The notes: generated by a model not told the origin, from the sequence alone. Counted from the stretch's first letter, positions 46,233 through 55,394 are shown. The stretch is 64,000 nt of DNA from Gemmatimonadota bacterium (GCA_016191225.1 JACPPC010000013.1:90004-154003); one strand, 5' to 3'. Translations and numbers: made by a program.

Positions 46233-48729
46233 CGACGAACGCGATCGTGCCGATCGCCGGCATGTTGATCATCTCCACGTGCGTCTGGTTGAAGCCGCAC
46301 GCGTTCTTGTCGGTGTTGATCGACCGGATCGTCGAGGCCAGCCAGGCGCCGGGCTGGAACTCGCCCCCGACGCAGGTGAACAGGTTCTGCACCTGCGCTG
46401 TCAGCCGCACGCCATCCATGGGCGTCTTCCAGCTGTACATCACGTCGATCGTGCCAAAGGTCGGGATCGAGCCCACGTTGACGCCGGAGCGGAAGTCATA
46501 GCCCTGCACGAACCGCCCCGTGAACCCGAAGGTGGCGTTCGGCGCGACGTCCGTGAAGTCCATGCCCGCCGTCACCTTGGTCACCGGCGAGTTGAAGGCG
46601 GTCGCCTCGATCCCCGCCGCCGCGAACGCCCCGCTCGGCGCGTTGAGGTTGTCGAGCTTCATGAACGACGCTGTCCCCGACGTGGCGATCTTGCTGGAGA
46701 CCAGGTAGCGCCAGCCCAGGTCGATGCCGCTCAGCGTCGCGTCGCCGAGGTTCACGTAGGTGAGGGCGATCTGGTTCGCCCCGGTGCCGCCGGCCTCGGC
46801 GCCGGTCTTCGTGTTGTACGCCTTGGTGGCCGCGGCCCCCGCAAACGGGTTCGCGATCACGATCAGGGGGCTGAGGAAGTTCTCGTACCTCGTCGTGTAG
46901 GCCGCGATGTCGAGGTACAGCTTCTCGTTGACGATCCCCTTGTAGCCCAGCTCCCACGTGTTGTTGACCTCGGGCTTGATCGGATCGAGCACCAGCGTGG
47001 TCACGCCACCCGGGGTGCTCTTGATCGTGAAGCCGTCCTGGTTGCCGAAGACACCGACCGACGGACTGAAGTTCGGAAAGTAGAAGTCCGTCTGCAGGAC
47101 CGACGGCGACTTGAAGGCACGGTTGAAGCTCACGCGGAAGGTCTGGTCCTCCCAGGGCGTGACGAGCAGTGCCGCCTTCGGGCTGAACTGGGCGTCGTAC
47201 TTGTCGTGCTTGTCGTAGCGCCCCGCCAGGACGAGCCGCAGCATCTTCGAGAGCGGTGTCTCGATCTGCATGTAACCGCCCGTCTGCCCGATCTCGAGCT
47301 CCTTGCCCGTGTTGCGGTCGCTCAGCCACTGCTGCATCGACGAGACGTTGTCCCGGCGCACCTGGACGCCCCATACGATGCGGGTGTTGTCCAGCGCGCC
47401 GACCCCCGTCGGCGCGAGCATCGAGATCGTGAAGTTGTTCTGCACCTCGGCGGCCAGCAGGCGGCCGTCGGCCGGGAAGTCCGACAGGCGCTTCATCGAA
47501 TCCACCGAGATCGTCGGGTAGCGAAGCCGGTTCTGCGCGAAGCCGTTCAGCTGGTACGTGTCCCCCGACAGCGACTGCGTGCGGTACAGCTGCGCGAACC
47601 ACCGCGGTGAGGTCCACTTCGCCTGCAGCACGCGGTACTGCCAGTCCACCAGCTGGTTCCGCCCCACGTTGGTCTGGCCGATGCCGTTGCTCTTGCTCGC
47701 GCCGGCGGTGAACTCCAGCCGCCCGGCGTCGGAATACCAGACCACCGAGCCGCTGCCACGCATGACGTTGGTCTTGAAGTCGGCGCCGCCGTTGCCGGTG
47801 TCGATCGCCGCCACGCCCCCGATCGGTGCATAGCGGTTGTAGGGGCCGTAGTCGTTCGCGCTCTGGTATTCGCCGGTGACCTTGTAGCCCCAGTTCCCGC
47901 TCAGCCCGGCGTAGCGCACCTGGGCATCCATGAACGCCTGCGACCCGCCACTCACCTCGGCCGACAGCCCACGGTACTCCCTCGGGTCCTTGGTCGACAG
48001 GGTGATCACGCCGTTCGAGGCGTCGGGGCCGTACAGCGCCGCGCCCGGGCCGACCAGCACCTCGATCCCCGCCAGGTCGAGCTTGGCGATGGTCGTGAAG
48101 GAGCCCGCCGCGAGGCCGTTCTCCGGCAGCACCGCGAGGCGGCCGTCCTCGGTGAGCAGCATGCGGTTGTTGAAGCTCGAGTTGAAGCCGCGCGCGTTCA
48201 CGGCCACCGCCGTGATCCCGGCCTGCACGAAGTCGAGCCCCTTGGCCTCCTTGAGCGCCGGCGCGAACGAGTTGCCGATCGTCAATCCGATCTGCGAGGC
48301 GTCAAACCGCGTCACCGTCGCCGGCGCCTCGGTGATCTTCTCGATCCGGCGCGACGCCGACACGACCACGCCGCCGAGCTGCTGCGGCGCCGCCTCGAGC
48401 GCCACGTCCACCTTCGACTCCTCACCCGCCTTCACCACCACGCCGGTGACGATCTTCACCTTGCTGCCGACGCGCTGCACGCGCACGTCGTACGTGCCCG
48501 CGGCGATGCCGCTGATCCGGTACGTGCCGCCCGCGCTCGCCTGGGCGCTCAACGGCGTGCCCGGGATCGTCACGAGCGCGCCAGGCGCCGGCGACCCGCC
48601 GGCGACGGTGATGGTGCCGGACACGCGGCCCGCTTGCGCGAGCAGGATGGCCGGCGCGCCCAGCACGAACACCGCCACCTGGGCGGCGATCGCGAGCGCG
48701 CGACGCGGAATGCGGGACCACTGCGACAT
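46213..48729 (-). CDS. TonB-dependent outer-membrane receptor
   Basis: 838 residues. ATG at 48729 has AGGAG 7 bases upstream. A signal peptide (ALAIAAQVAVFVLGAPAILLAQ) is followed by a carboxypeptidase-regulatory-like domain (GTITVAGGSPAPGALVTIPG), a plug (VVVSASRRIEKITEAPATV; EVLVGPGAALYGPDASNGVI) and a 22-strand-type barrel ending in an aromatic-poor strand (IAFVGVRIDR). It imports a bulky ligand across the outer membrane using TonB energy. Placed between an esterase and a hydratase/symporter pair, it probably takes up the ester, oligomer or released product. Confidence 0.92.
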   Translation of the reverse strand: MSQWSRIPRRALAIAAQVAVFVLGAPAILLAQAGRVSGTITVAGGSPAPGALVTIPGTPLSAQASAGGTYRISGIAAGTYDVRVQRVGSKVKIVTGVVVKAGEESKVDVALEAAPQQLGGVVVSASRRIEKITEAPATVTRFDASQIGLTIGNSFAPALKEAKGLDFVQAGITAVAVNARGFNSSFNNRMLLTEDGRLAVLPENGLAAGSFTTIAKLDLAGIEVLVGPGAALYGPDASNGVITLSTKDPREYRGLSAEVSGGSQAFMDAQVRYAGLSGNWGYKVTGEYQSANDYGPYNRYAPIGGVAAIDTGNGGADFKTNVMRGSGSVVWYSDAGRLEFTAGASKSNGIGQTNVGRNQLVDWQYRVLQAKWTSPRWFAQLYRTQSLSGDTYQLNGFAQNRLRYPTISVDSMKRLSDFPADGRLLAAEVQNNFTISMLAPTGVGALDNTRIVWGVQVRRDNVSSMQQWLSDRNTGKELEIGQTGGYMQIETPLSKMLRLVLAGRYDKHDKYDAQFSPKAALLVTPWEDQTFRVSFNRAFKSPSVLQTDFYFPNFSPSVGVFGNQDGFTIKSTPGGVTTLVLDPIKPEVNNTWELGYKGIVNEKLYLDIAAYTTRYENFLSPLIVIANPFAGAAATKAYNTKTGAEAGGTGANQIALTYVNLGDATLSGIDLGWRYLVSSKIATSGTASFMKLDNLNAPSGAFAAAGIEATAFNSPVTKVTAGMDFTDVAPNATFGFTGRFVQGYDFRSGVNVGSIPTFGTIDVMYSWKTPMDGVRLTAQVQNLFTCVGGEFQPGAWLASTIRSINTDKNACGFNQTHVEMINMPAIGTIAFVGVRIDR

Positions 48730-48839
48730 CGGAACTCCTGGAGTGGGTGGGAAGCGAGGGAAGTCGGTGGGGGAGCCGGTGGGGCGCGCCGATGCCTCGG
48801 GGCGCGCGACAGCGGGTGGTGGCCGCGTTGCCCGGGCGA

Positions 48840-49256
48840 TCATCCACTCTCCTCCGGCATGAGGATCACGGCCTCGCCGTCGGTGACGACCTTGCCGTGC
48901 TGGTTCGTGCAAGTGGTGGCCATCCGCAGGCGGCGGTCGGCGGGCATCAGCTCCACCACCTCGGCCCGCGTGGTGATCGTGTCGCCGATGCGCACCGGCC
49001 GCCGGAAGTGCAGCGACTGCGCGACGTACACCGCGCCGAAGCCGGGGAGCTGCGTCCCGACCACCGCCGAGATGAACCCCGCGCTCAGCATGCCGTGCCC
49101 GATGCGGCCCTTGAACCTCGTCCGGGCCGCGGTCGCCTCGTCGAGGTGCAGCGGGTTGTCGTCTCCCGTCACTTGCGCGAACATCCGGATGTCCGCGTCG
49201 GTGATCCGGTGCGACCGCTCGGCCGACTGCCCAACCGCGAGTTCGCTGAACTGCAT
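48840..49256 (-). CDS. MaoC-like (R)-specific enoyl-CoA hydratase
   Basis: 138 residues, a single hotdog domain of the PhaJ type. The hydratase-2 motif is present: FAQVTGDDNPLHLDEA (catalytic Asp and His), followed by RIGHGMLSAGFISAVVG. It interconverts trans-2-enoyl-CoA and (R)-3-hydroxyacyl-CoA. ATG at 49256 shares one base with the symporter stop (TGATG). A close paralogue sits at 56904-57320. After its stop comes a 110-base gap before the TonB receptor, the only larger break in the cluster. Confidence 0.9.
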   Translation of the reverse strand: MQFSELAVGQSAERSHRITDADIRMFAQVTGDDNPLHLDEATAARTRFKGRIGHGMLSAGFISAVVGTQLPGFGAVYVAQSLHFRRPVRIGDTITTRAEVVELMPADRRLRMATTCTNQHGKVVTDGEAVILMPEESG

Positions 49257-50767
49257 CAGACCTCCATCACCAGGCGAATGTCCGGGTCGAGCTGCTGGGC
49301 GGCGCGTGCGCGGGTGAGCCACGACACGCCGAGGAACGCCACGAGCGACGCGAGCAGGGCCAGCCCCGAGACGGTCACCCCCGCCGGGAGCGTCAGCAGC
49401 TTGAGGTAGCCGAGGCTCTCGCAGCCGAGGGTGAGCACGAGACCCGTCATGATCGACGCGATTGCCCCCTCGCGCGTGGCCCCGTCCCAGTTGAGCCCGA
49501 TCGCCAGCGCCGGCACGAGCGTGCTCGCGAACAGCCCCCAGCCGAAGATCCCGAGGAAGGCCACAAGGGTCCCCGACGCCTGCGCCACCAGCGCCGCCGC
49601 CAGCGACAGCAGCACGGTGAAGATCCGCCCCCACCGCAGCTCGTTCGCGATCGGCCGGCCGATGGCCCGCGGGAGGTCGTGCGTGAGCGCCGCGGCCCCG
49701 ATGCTCATGAACGAGTTGACCGTGCTCATGATTGCCGCCGCCACGCCGCTGAAGACGAGGCCCGCGAGCAGCACCGGCGTGAAGTGCAGCAGGAAGGCCG
49801 GCGTCGCGTCGTCGGGCGACGCGAGGGCCGCCAGCCGCCCCCCGGCCACGAGCGCCCTCACCGCGAATCCCACGCCCACGTACAGCAGCAGCGTCACGCC
49901 CAGGGCGACGGTCATGATCAGCGGGTACCACCGCAGCCGCCGCGGGTCCCTCAGCATGTAGAACTTGTGGACGACATGCGGCTGCCCGAGCGAGCCGATG
50001 CCGAAGACGAAGAAGAACGACAGCGCCGCCAGCGCCGGCAGCTTCCCCCACGGCGCGAGCCAGGCCGCGTCCACCGCGGCGATCGCGTCGGTCATCGCCA
50101 GCGCGCCGCCCCCGACCTGCAGCGTGAACACGAACACCAGCACGCTCGCCAGCGCCATCAGCGACCCCTGGAAGAGGTCGGTGTACACGCCGGCCATGAT
50201 CCCGCCGCTCACCGAGTACCCGAGGGTGATCGCCGTGCCGATCCAGATCCCGGGCGTCAATCCGATGCCGAAGATCGCGTCAATGACCAGTCCCAGCGCG
50301 AGCACGTTGGTCGCCATGTAGCCGACGGTCGCCACGAGGATCGCCACCGCCGAGAGCCCCTGCGCCGCAGGTGACCGGAACCGTGCCCCGATCGCGTCGG
50401 GCACCGTGATCAGCCCGCGCACCTCGCCCAGCAGGCGCATCCGCTTGGCCAGCACCCAGGCGCCGAGGGTGTTGGTGAGCGATGCCGGCAGCACCAGGAA
50501 CACCGCGCCGAAGCCGAGCGAGTACACGAGCCCCGGACCGCCGATGAACGCGAACCCCGACAGCGTCGCCGCCATCGCCGCGATCGCCAGCGTCCAGATC
50601 CCGACCCCGGAGCCCGCGACGAAGAAGTCCTTGGCGCTGCGCGTCCGGCGCGTGGCCCACACCCCGATCGCGGCGACGACCAGGAAGTACAGGAGCGCCA
50701 CGCCCACGATCTGCGGCGTCTGCAACGCCGGGAGCGCTGCCTCCTGCAGGAGGGTCACCGGCCGCAT
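49256..50767 (-). CDS. Sodium:solute symporter (SSS family)
   Basis: 503 residues with about 13 predicted membrane helices. Typical SSS segments: RTRSAKDFFVAGSGVGIWT after TM1, ATLSGFAFIGGPGLVYSLG, SVSGGIMAGVYTDLFQGSLM and GIGSLGQPHVVHKFYM. It couples sodium entry to uptake of an organic solute, often a carboxylate or amino acid. TGATG junctions on both sides tie it to the upstream membrane protein and downstream hydratase. Substrate is likely a carboxylic acid destined for the CoA ligases (inference). Confidence 0.92.
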   Translation of the reverse strand: MRPVTLLQEAALPALQTPQIVGVALLYFLVVAAIGVWATRRTRSAKDFFVAGSGVGIWTLAIAAMAATLSGFAFIGGPGLVYSLGFGAVFLVLPASLTNTLGAWVLAKRMRLLGEVRGLITVPDAIGARFRSPAAQGLSAVAILVATVGYMATNVLALGLVIDAIFGIGLTPGIWIGTAITLGYSVSGGIMAGVYTDLFQGSLMALASVLVFVFTLQVGGGALAMTDAIAAVDAAWLAPWGKLPALAALSFFFVFGIGSLGQPHVVHKFYMLRDPRRLRWYPLIMTVALGVTLLLYVGVGFAVRALVAGGRLAALASPDDATPAFLLHFTPVLLAGLVFSGVAAAIMSTVNSFMSIGAAALTHDLPRAIGRPIANELRWGRIFTVLLSLAAALVAQASGTLVAFLGIFGWGLFASTLVPALAIGLNWDGATREGAIASIMTGLVLTLGCESLGYLKLLTLPAGVTVSGLALLASLVAFLGVSWLTRARAAQQLDPDIRLVMEV

Positions 50768-51294
50768 CAGGCCCCCTCCCGCGGGCTCGCGGTCGTGCCC
50801 GACGCCTTGAGCGCCTCACGCCCCGCACATGCGCGTCCCGGCAGCGCGTGCGCCCGTGCGACCTCGGAGATCCGCGCCAGGTCGTCCTCGCGCAGCACCT
50901 GCGCGTCGAACGAGCGCGCGTACGCGAACGGCAGCACGAGCAGCGGCAGCACGCCGACCCCGTACAGCACGATCGCCGCCCGCACCGGCAGGCCGAGCAA
51001 CCGCGCGCCGCCGGTGGCCTCGCCTGGGGGCAGCGCCAGGCCGGCGCCAAGGCACCCCACCAGCACCGCGAAGGTGAACGCCAGCGGCACGGCCATCCCG
51101 CGCGTGACCCCGGCCGTCCCCGCCCCCCGGGCCGCGCCGAGCGCCATCAGCGACACCATCAGCAGCGCCACGCCGCACACCATCGCCCAGCTGGCCCACG
51201 GCGCCGCGCCCCCGGCGCGAAAGGCCCCCGCATACCCGGCCCCCACGCACGCCAGCGCGAGCGCCAGCAGCCGCAGTGCGGTCACGCGACGCAT
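50767..51294 (-). CDS. Four-helix membrane protein, unrecognised
   Basis: 175 residues with about four hydrophobic helices (LRLLALALACVGAGYAGAF; AMVCGVALLMVSLMALGA; MAVPLAFTFAVLVGCLGAGL; AAIVLYGVGVLPLLVLPFAY) and a charged cytoplasmic-like tail (FDAQVLREDDLARISEVARA). I do not recognise the family. It shares a TGATG junction with the symporter and starts 4 bases after the long-chain ligase stop, so it is likely an accessory subunit of the symporter, as small membrane proteins are for some SSS carriers. It is larger than the two-helix DUF4212 partners. Confidence 0.75.
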   Translation of the reverse strand: MRRVTALRLLALALACVGAGYAGAFRAGGAAPWASWAMVCGVALLMVSLMALGAARGAGTAGVTRGMAVPLAFTFAVLVGCLGAGLALPPGEATGGARLLGLPVRAAIVLYGVGVLPLLVLPFAYARSFDAQVLREDDLARISEVARAHALPGRACAGREALKASGTTASPREGA

Positions 51295-51298
51295 GCGG

Positions 51299-53209
51299 TC
51301 ACCGGTAGAGCGCCGCGAGGCGCTCGGCGTGGCGCGCCGCGACTGCCGCGCGGCGCACCTTCATGGTCGGCGTGAGCTCACCCGCGTCCACGCTCAGCTC
51401 CTGCGGCAGCAGCGACCAGCGCTTCACCTGCTCGCTGCGCGAGAGCGTGGCGTTGACCCGGTCGATCGCGGCCTGCACATGCGCCCGGACTTCCGGCAGC
51501 ACGGCCAGCGTCCCCAGGTCGCGCGACAGCCCCTCGGTCGAGGCCCACGCAAGCACCACATCGCGACGCAGCGCCACCAGCGCCACGACGTACTTCTCTC
51601 CCTCGCCGTGCAGCACCGCCTGCGCGATCCACGGCTCGGCGGCGAGTGCGGCCTCGATCGGCAGCGGCGCGACCTTCGTGCCGCTCGAGAGGGCGATCAG
51701 CTCCTTGATCCGCCCCGTGATCCGCAGCGTGCCGTCGGGCGCGATGGTCCCCGCGTCGCCGGTGTGCAGCCACCCGCCGTCCGGCGTGAACGCGGCCACC
51801 GTCTCGGCCTCGCGCTGCCAGTAGCCGTCGAAGGTCAGCGCGCTGCGCCGCACGAGCAGCTCGCCGTCCCCGGCGACGCGCAGCGTCGTTCCCGCCATCG
51901 GCGTTCCCACCGAGTCGAATCCGTAGTGGCCGGGACGATGGAAGGTGACGCACAGGTGTTCCGTCAGCCCGTACGCGCCGAGCACGGTGAGCCCGCAGGC
52001 ATCGAGCGTTTCGGCGACGTCTGGCGAGAGCGCCGCCCCGCCGCTCGTGGCGAGGCGCACCCGCGTCCCGAGCAGCCCGTGCAGCACCGGCGTCGCCGGT
52101 GCCAGCGACGCCCGCCAGCGCGCCTCGTCGACGGCCGGGAGGGCGCGCCCCGCGCGCCGCAGCACGCTCCGCGCACGACCAAGGGTGAGCGCGGTCTCCC
52201 AGCGCTCGCGGTCGGCGCCGGTCGCCGAGAGCCGCGCCGCCATCAGCGCCTCGTACAGCTTCTCGTAAAAGCGCGGCAACCCGCCAAACAGCGTCGGGTC
52301 GTGGCGGCGGCAGGCCTCCCACACGTTCGCGGAATCGCCCGCCAGCACCCCTTCCATGCCGGCGTGAATCCGGGTGTAGATCCCGAACACCCGCTCGGCG
52401 GCATGGCTCGCCGGCAGGAACGACACCGCCGAGTCGGACTCGCCCAGCGGCAGCGCGTCGAGGATCGAGCGCACCGACGCGGCGATGTACCGGTGCGTGA
52501 GCCGGGCGCCCTTGGGCGTCCCGGACGAGCCCGATGTGTAGATCAGCGCCGCGAGCGATGCCGGCGCGATCGCGGCGCGGCGCCCGGCGAGTTCATGGCG
52601 AAGCGTGCCGAGGTCCAAGGCCGCGGCACCTGCGGCAAGCCAGTCCGTCCAGCCGGATTCATGCACCGCAGCGGTCCCGCGACTCGCTCCCGCGCTCGCC
52701 GGCGGCGACGTGCCCGGCACGGCTCCCGCGCGCTCGGGGACCCCGTGGACGATCAGCTGCAGCGATGCCGCCCGTGGCGCGATCGCACGCGCCTTTGCCA
52801 GCTGCCCGGCGTCGTCCACGACCAGCACGCGGGCGCCGGAGTCGTTGATGATGTGCAGCAGCTGCTCCGTCGCCGTCGTCGGGTAGGCGCCCACCGACAC
52901 CGCGCCCGCCTCGAGGATACCGAGGTCGGCGATCGGCCACACGAGCTGATTCGCGGCGAGGATCACCACGCGATCGCCGGGGGCGACACCGGCCCTCGCC
53001 AACGCGGCCGTCACCCGCGTCGCGGCATCGCCCCACTCGCGCCACGACATCGCGTCGCCATCGAGCAGCCGCAGCGCCACGCGTTCCGGATGCGCCGCCA
53101 CGCGCTCACGGAAGACGTCGATCGTGAGCGGTCCCTCGTCCACGCGTGGCCCCGCGGCGCCATCGAGGGGCGGGCGCACCGCGCTCGTCCCGCGCAGGAG
53201 CCCGCTCAC
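51299..53209 (-). CDS. Long-chain fatty-acid-CoA ligase-like enzyme
   Basis: 636 residues of the ANL superfamily, in the long-chain (FAA/FadD15-like) branch: ALIYTSGSSGTPKGARLTHR (ATP loop), FLPASHAAERVFGIY, TSGGAALSPDVAE, LGAYGLTEHLCVTF, GWLHTGDAG, ITGRIKELIALSSGTKVAP, and a C-terminal SRSEQVKRW...LTPTMKVRR. GTG at 53209 overlaps the KAS III-like stop by 4 bases (GTGA). It is the second acyl-CoA ligase in this cluster; having both suggests two acid substrates of different size. Confidence 0.9.
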   Translation of the reverse strand: MSGLLRGTSAVRPPLDGAAGPRVDEGPLTIDVFRERVAAHPERVALRLLDGDAMSWREWGDAATRVTAALARAGVAPGDRVVILAANQLVWPIADLGILEAGAVSVGAYPTTATEQLLHIINDSGARVLVVDDAGQLAKARAIAPRAASLQLIVHGVPERAGAVPGTSPPASAGASRGTAAVHESGWTDWLAAGAAALDLGTLRHELAGRRAAIAPASLAALIYTSGSSGTPKGARLTHRYIAASVRSILDALPLGESDSAVSFLPASHAAERVFGIYTRIHAGMEGVLAGDSANVWEACRRHDPTLFGGLPRFYEKLYEALMAARLSATGADRERWETALTLGRARSVLRRAGRALPAVDEARWRASLAPATPVLHGLLGTRVRLATSGGAALSPDVAETLDACGLTVLGAYGLTEHLCVTFHRPGHYGFDSVGTPMAGTTLRVAGDGELLVRRSALTFDGYWQREAETVAAFTPDGGWLHTGDAGTIAPDGTLRITGRIKELIALSSGTKVAPLPIEAALAAEPWIAQAVLHGEGEKYVVALVALRRDVVLAWASTEGLSRDLGTLAVLPEVRAHVQAAIDRVNATLSRSEQVKRWSLLPQELSVDAGELTPTMKVRRAAVAARHAERLAALYR

Positions 53210-54231
53210 GCCGCGACTCCCGCGGGCCCACGTGCGGACGACGCGCACCACTCGAGCGCCACGCACCCCATCGCCAACCCGGCGCCGCTGCCCGTCAGCA
53301 CCAGCAGGTCGCCGTCCTTCACCGCGCCGCCGCGCACCGCGTCGTCGAGCAGCATCGCCAGGCACGCCGAGCCGGTGTACCCCCACTTGTGCATCACCAT
53401 CGGCGCCAGCGCGAGCGGCACGCCGAGGGCCTCCATCACGGCTACGATCGTCGAGCGGTTCACCTGCGTCCACAGCCAGTGCTGCACCTCGTGCTCGCGC
53501 TTCCCGATGCGGGAAAGGACCGACCTCGCGATGCGGGGCCAGCCCTCCTCGTTCACGCTCGCCGGGTACTTCTGGACGAAGCGGAGGCGGTTGCGCCTGC
53601 CGTCGTCGAGCACCTCGTGCGTGATGGGCTCGGCGGTGCCCCCGGCAAAGACCCCCATCCCGGCCTCGAACCGGCCGTCGGCGAACAGTTCGCTCGCCAG
53701 CACGCCGGCCCGGTCGCTCGCCTCGACCACCGCCGCGCCGGCGCCGTCGGCGAAGATCGTGACCGTCTTCTTGTCATGCGGGTCGAGGAACTTCGACATC
53801 GCATAGGCACCGATCACCAGCACGCGGTTGTAGCGCGCGTCGCCGGCGATGTACTTCCACGCCGTGTCGAGCGCCGTCACGAAGCCGGCGCAGCCCGCGT
53901 TGAGGTCGAACGCGCCGGCCCCAACCGCGCCGATTCGCCCCTGCACCACGCAGCTCGTCGGGGGCGAGATGTACTCCGGCGTGTCGGTGGCGACGATCAC
54001 GAGGTCGAGGTCGGCAGCGGAGAGTTTCGCCGCCGCGAGCGCCCGGTGCGCCGCCTCCTCGGCCAGGTCCGCCGTCGATTCATCCGGGCCGCACCAGCGG
54101 CGCTCCACGATCCCGAGCGTGTGGCGCACGAAGTCGTCGATGTCCGTGCCCAGCAGCGCCGACAACTCGGCGTTTGTCACGACGCGCCGGGGCACATGCG
54201 CGCCAGTCCCGGTGATCACGGCGTGGCGCAC
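53206..54231 (-). CDS. KAS III-like condensing enzyme with altered triad
   Basis: 341 residues of the thiolase fold, FabH/OleA-like. The nucleophile is kept: FDLNAGCAGFVTA (Cys114). The usual HQAN motif reads LWTQVNRS, placing Thr255 where FabH has His, and the usual NTSAA-type loop reads HKWGYTGSAC, placing Tyr285 where FabH has Asn. The rest (TVTIFADGAGAAVVE; GDLLVLTGSGAGLAMG) is intact. GTG start, 7 bases after the LacI stop. It probably does acyl transfer or a non-standard condensation rather than decarboxylative Claisen chemistry (inference). Confidence 0.88.
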   Translation of the reverse strand: MRHAVITGTGAHVPRRVVTNAELSALLGTDIDDFVRHTLGIVERRWCGPDESTADLAEEAAHRALAAAKLSAADLDLVIVATDTPEYISPPTSCVVQGRIGAVGAGAFDLNAGCAGFVTALDTAWKYIAGDARYNRVLVIGAYAMSKFLDPHDKKTVTIFADGAGAAVVEASDRAGVLASELFADGRFEAGMGVFAGGTAEPITHEVLDDGRRNRLRFVQKYPASVNEEGWPRIARSVLSRIGKREHEVQHWLWTQVNRSTIVAVMEALGVPLALAPMVMHKWGYTGSACLAMLLDDAVRGGAVKDGDLLVLTGSGAGLAMGCVALEWCASSARGPAGVAA

Positions 54232-54238
54232 CGGATGC

Positions 54239-55264
54239 CTAGCGGGCCTGTTGCGGTGCGGTCGATCCCCGAACGACCAGCTTGACCGGGAGCATCCGCG
54301 ACCTGGGCGTTGCCACGCCCCCGACCGTGCGGGGATCCACGAGCAGCCTCGCGGCCCTGGCGCCGATCTCGCGCGCCGGCACGCTGACCGTCGTCAGCTC
54401 CGGCGTCACGAGGCGCGCCATCTCGATGTCGTCGCACCCCACCAGCGAGAGGTCCGCGGGGACCCGCACCCCCTGCGTGGCGCACTGCTTGTGCGCGCCG
54501 AGCGCCATCAGGTCGTTGGCGCAGAACACCGCCGTCGGCCGCTCGGGCGCGGAGAGCGCGTTCAGGGCGCGCATCGATTCCATGCCGCCCGTCACCGTCG
54601 CCGGTCCACGGCGCAGGAGCGACGCCTCGAGGCCGAGGCCCGCCGCGCGCAATGCCTTCACGAACCCGCGCTCGCGCATGCGGAAGGTGTGCACGTCGGC
54701 GGCGGGCCCCATGAAGGCAAAGCGCCGATGCCCGAGGCCGAGCAGGTGCTCGGCGGCGAGGCGGCCGGCGGACTCGGCATCGGAGGCGACACCCGGCCAG
54801 GCACCATCGGGCTGGTCGATCAGCACCACGTCGAGCCCATCCAGCGCGCCGGCCGGCAGGGCCGCGGCGGCGGCCGCATCGATGATCACCCCATCGATCT
54901 GGCGACCGCGCAGGGCCTCGATGTGGCGCAGCGAACCGTTTCCACGCCGGTCGCACAACAGGAGCGCAAACCCCTCGTCGCTCGCCACGCGCTCGGCGCC
55001 GCTGGCGACGTCGGCGAAGAACGGATCCTTGAGGTCGGGAACGATCAGGCCGAGCGAGAACGACTTGCGACGAACGAGGCCGCGAGCGAGCAGGTTTGGG
55101 CGGTAGCCCAGCTCGGTCGCGGCCTGAATGACGCGCTCGCGGGTCCCCTCAGCGACGCGCGCCTTGGGATTTCGCGAGAGAACAAGCGACACCGTGGGCT
55201 GTGAGACGCCGGCGCGCTTCGCGACATCGTGAGTCGTGACTTTGGCGTTGGAGCGCTTGGCCAT
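54239..55264 (-). CDS. LacI-family transcription regulator
   Basis: 341 residues. The N-terminal helix-turn-helix and hinge are typical: TTHDVAKRAGVSQPTVSLVL and ELGYRPNLLARGLV. The periplasmic-binding-like ligand domain includes LGLIVPDLKDPFFADVASGA and AVFCANDLMALGAHK. ATG at 55264. A 16-base near-palindrome AATACGTATT lies 5 bases upstream, over a TTGACA promoter, so autoregulation is likely. The KAS III-like gene starts 7 bases after its stop, so this regulator appears to lead and control the whole metabolic cluster down to 41078. Confidence 0.93.
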   Translation of the reverse strand: MAKRSNAKVTTHDVAKRAGVSQPTVSLVLSRNPKARVAEGTRERVIQAATELGYRPNLLARGLVRRKSFSLGLIVPDLKDPFFADVASGAERVASDEGFALLLCDRRGNGSLRHIEALRGRQIDGVIIDAAAAAALPAGALDGLDVVLIDQPDGAWPGVASDAESAGRLAAEHLLGLGHRRFAFMGPAADVHTFRMRERGFVKALRAAGLGLEASLLRRGPATVTGGMESMRALNALSAPERPTAVFCANDLMALGAHKQCATQGVRVPADLSLVGCDDIEMARLVTPELTTVSVPAREIGARAARLLVDPRTVGGVATPRSRMLPVKLVVRGSTAPQQAR

Positions 55265-55268
55265 GTGT

Positions 55269-55301
55269 GCTAATACGTATTGGCAAGCTGCCGGTTGTCA
55301 A
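55269..55301 (-). promoter_or_regulatory. LacI-type operator and -35 box upstream of lacI-like gene
   Basis: The palindrome GCyAATACGTATTrGC (55269-55284) has the central CG typical of LacI-family operators. On the minus strand a perfect TTGACA lies at 55301-55296, placing the operator over the -10 region. The transcript would have a very short leader. Confidence 0.65.
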
Positions 55302-55394
55302 GAGCTGTGACCAAGATCACCAAATGTTTGCCGAACACCGAGCCTCGGACGACGGTGAAACCGTACGTTTCTGACGCCTTCCTTCCCACGCCCG

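Noticed and set aside
50795..53806. Plus-strand open frame of 1003 codons opposite the ligase and membrane-protein genes
   Set aside because: No motifs; the minus strand carries clear ANL and membrane-protein motifs throughout.
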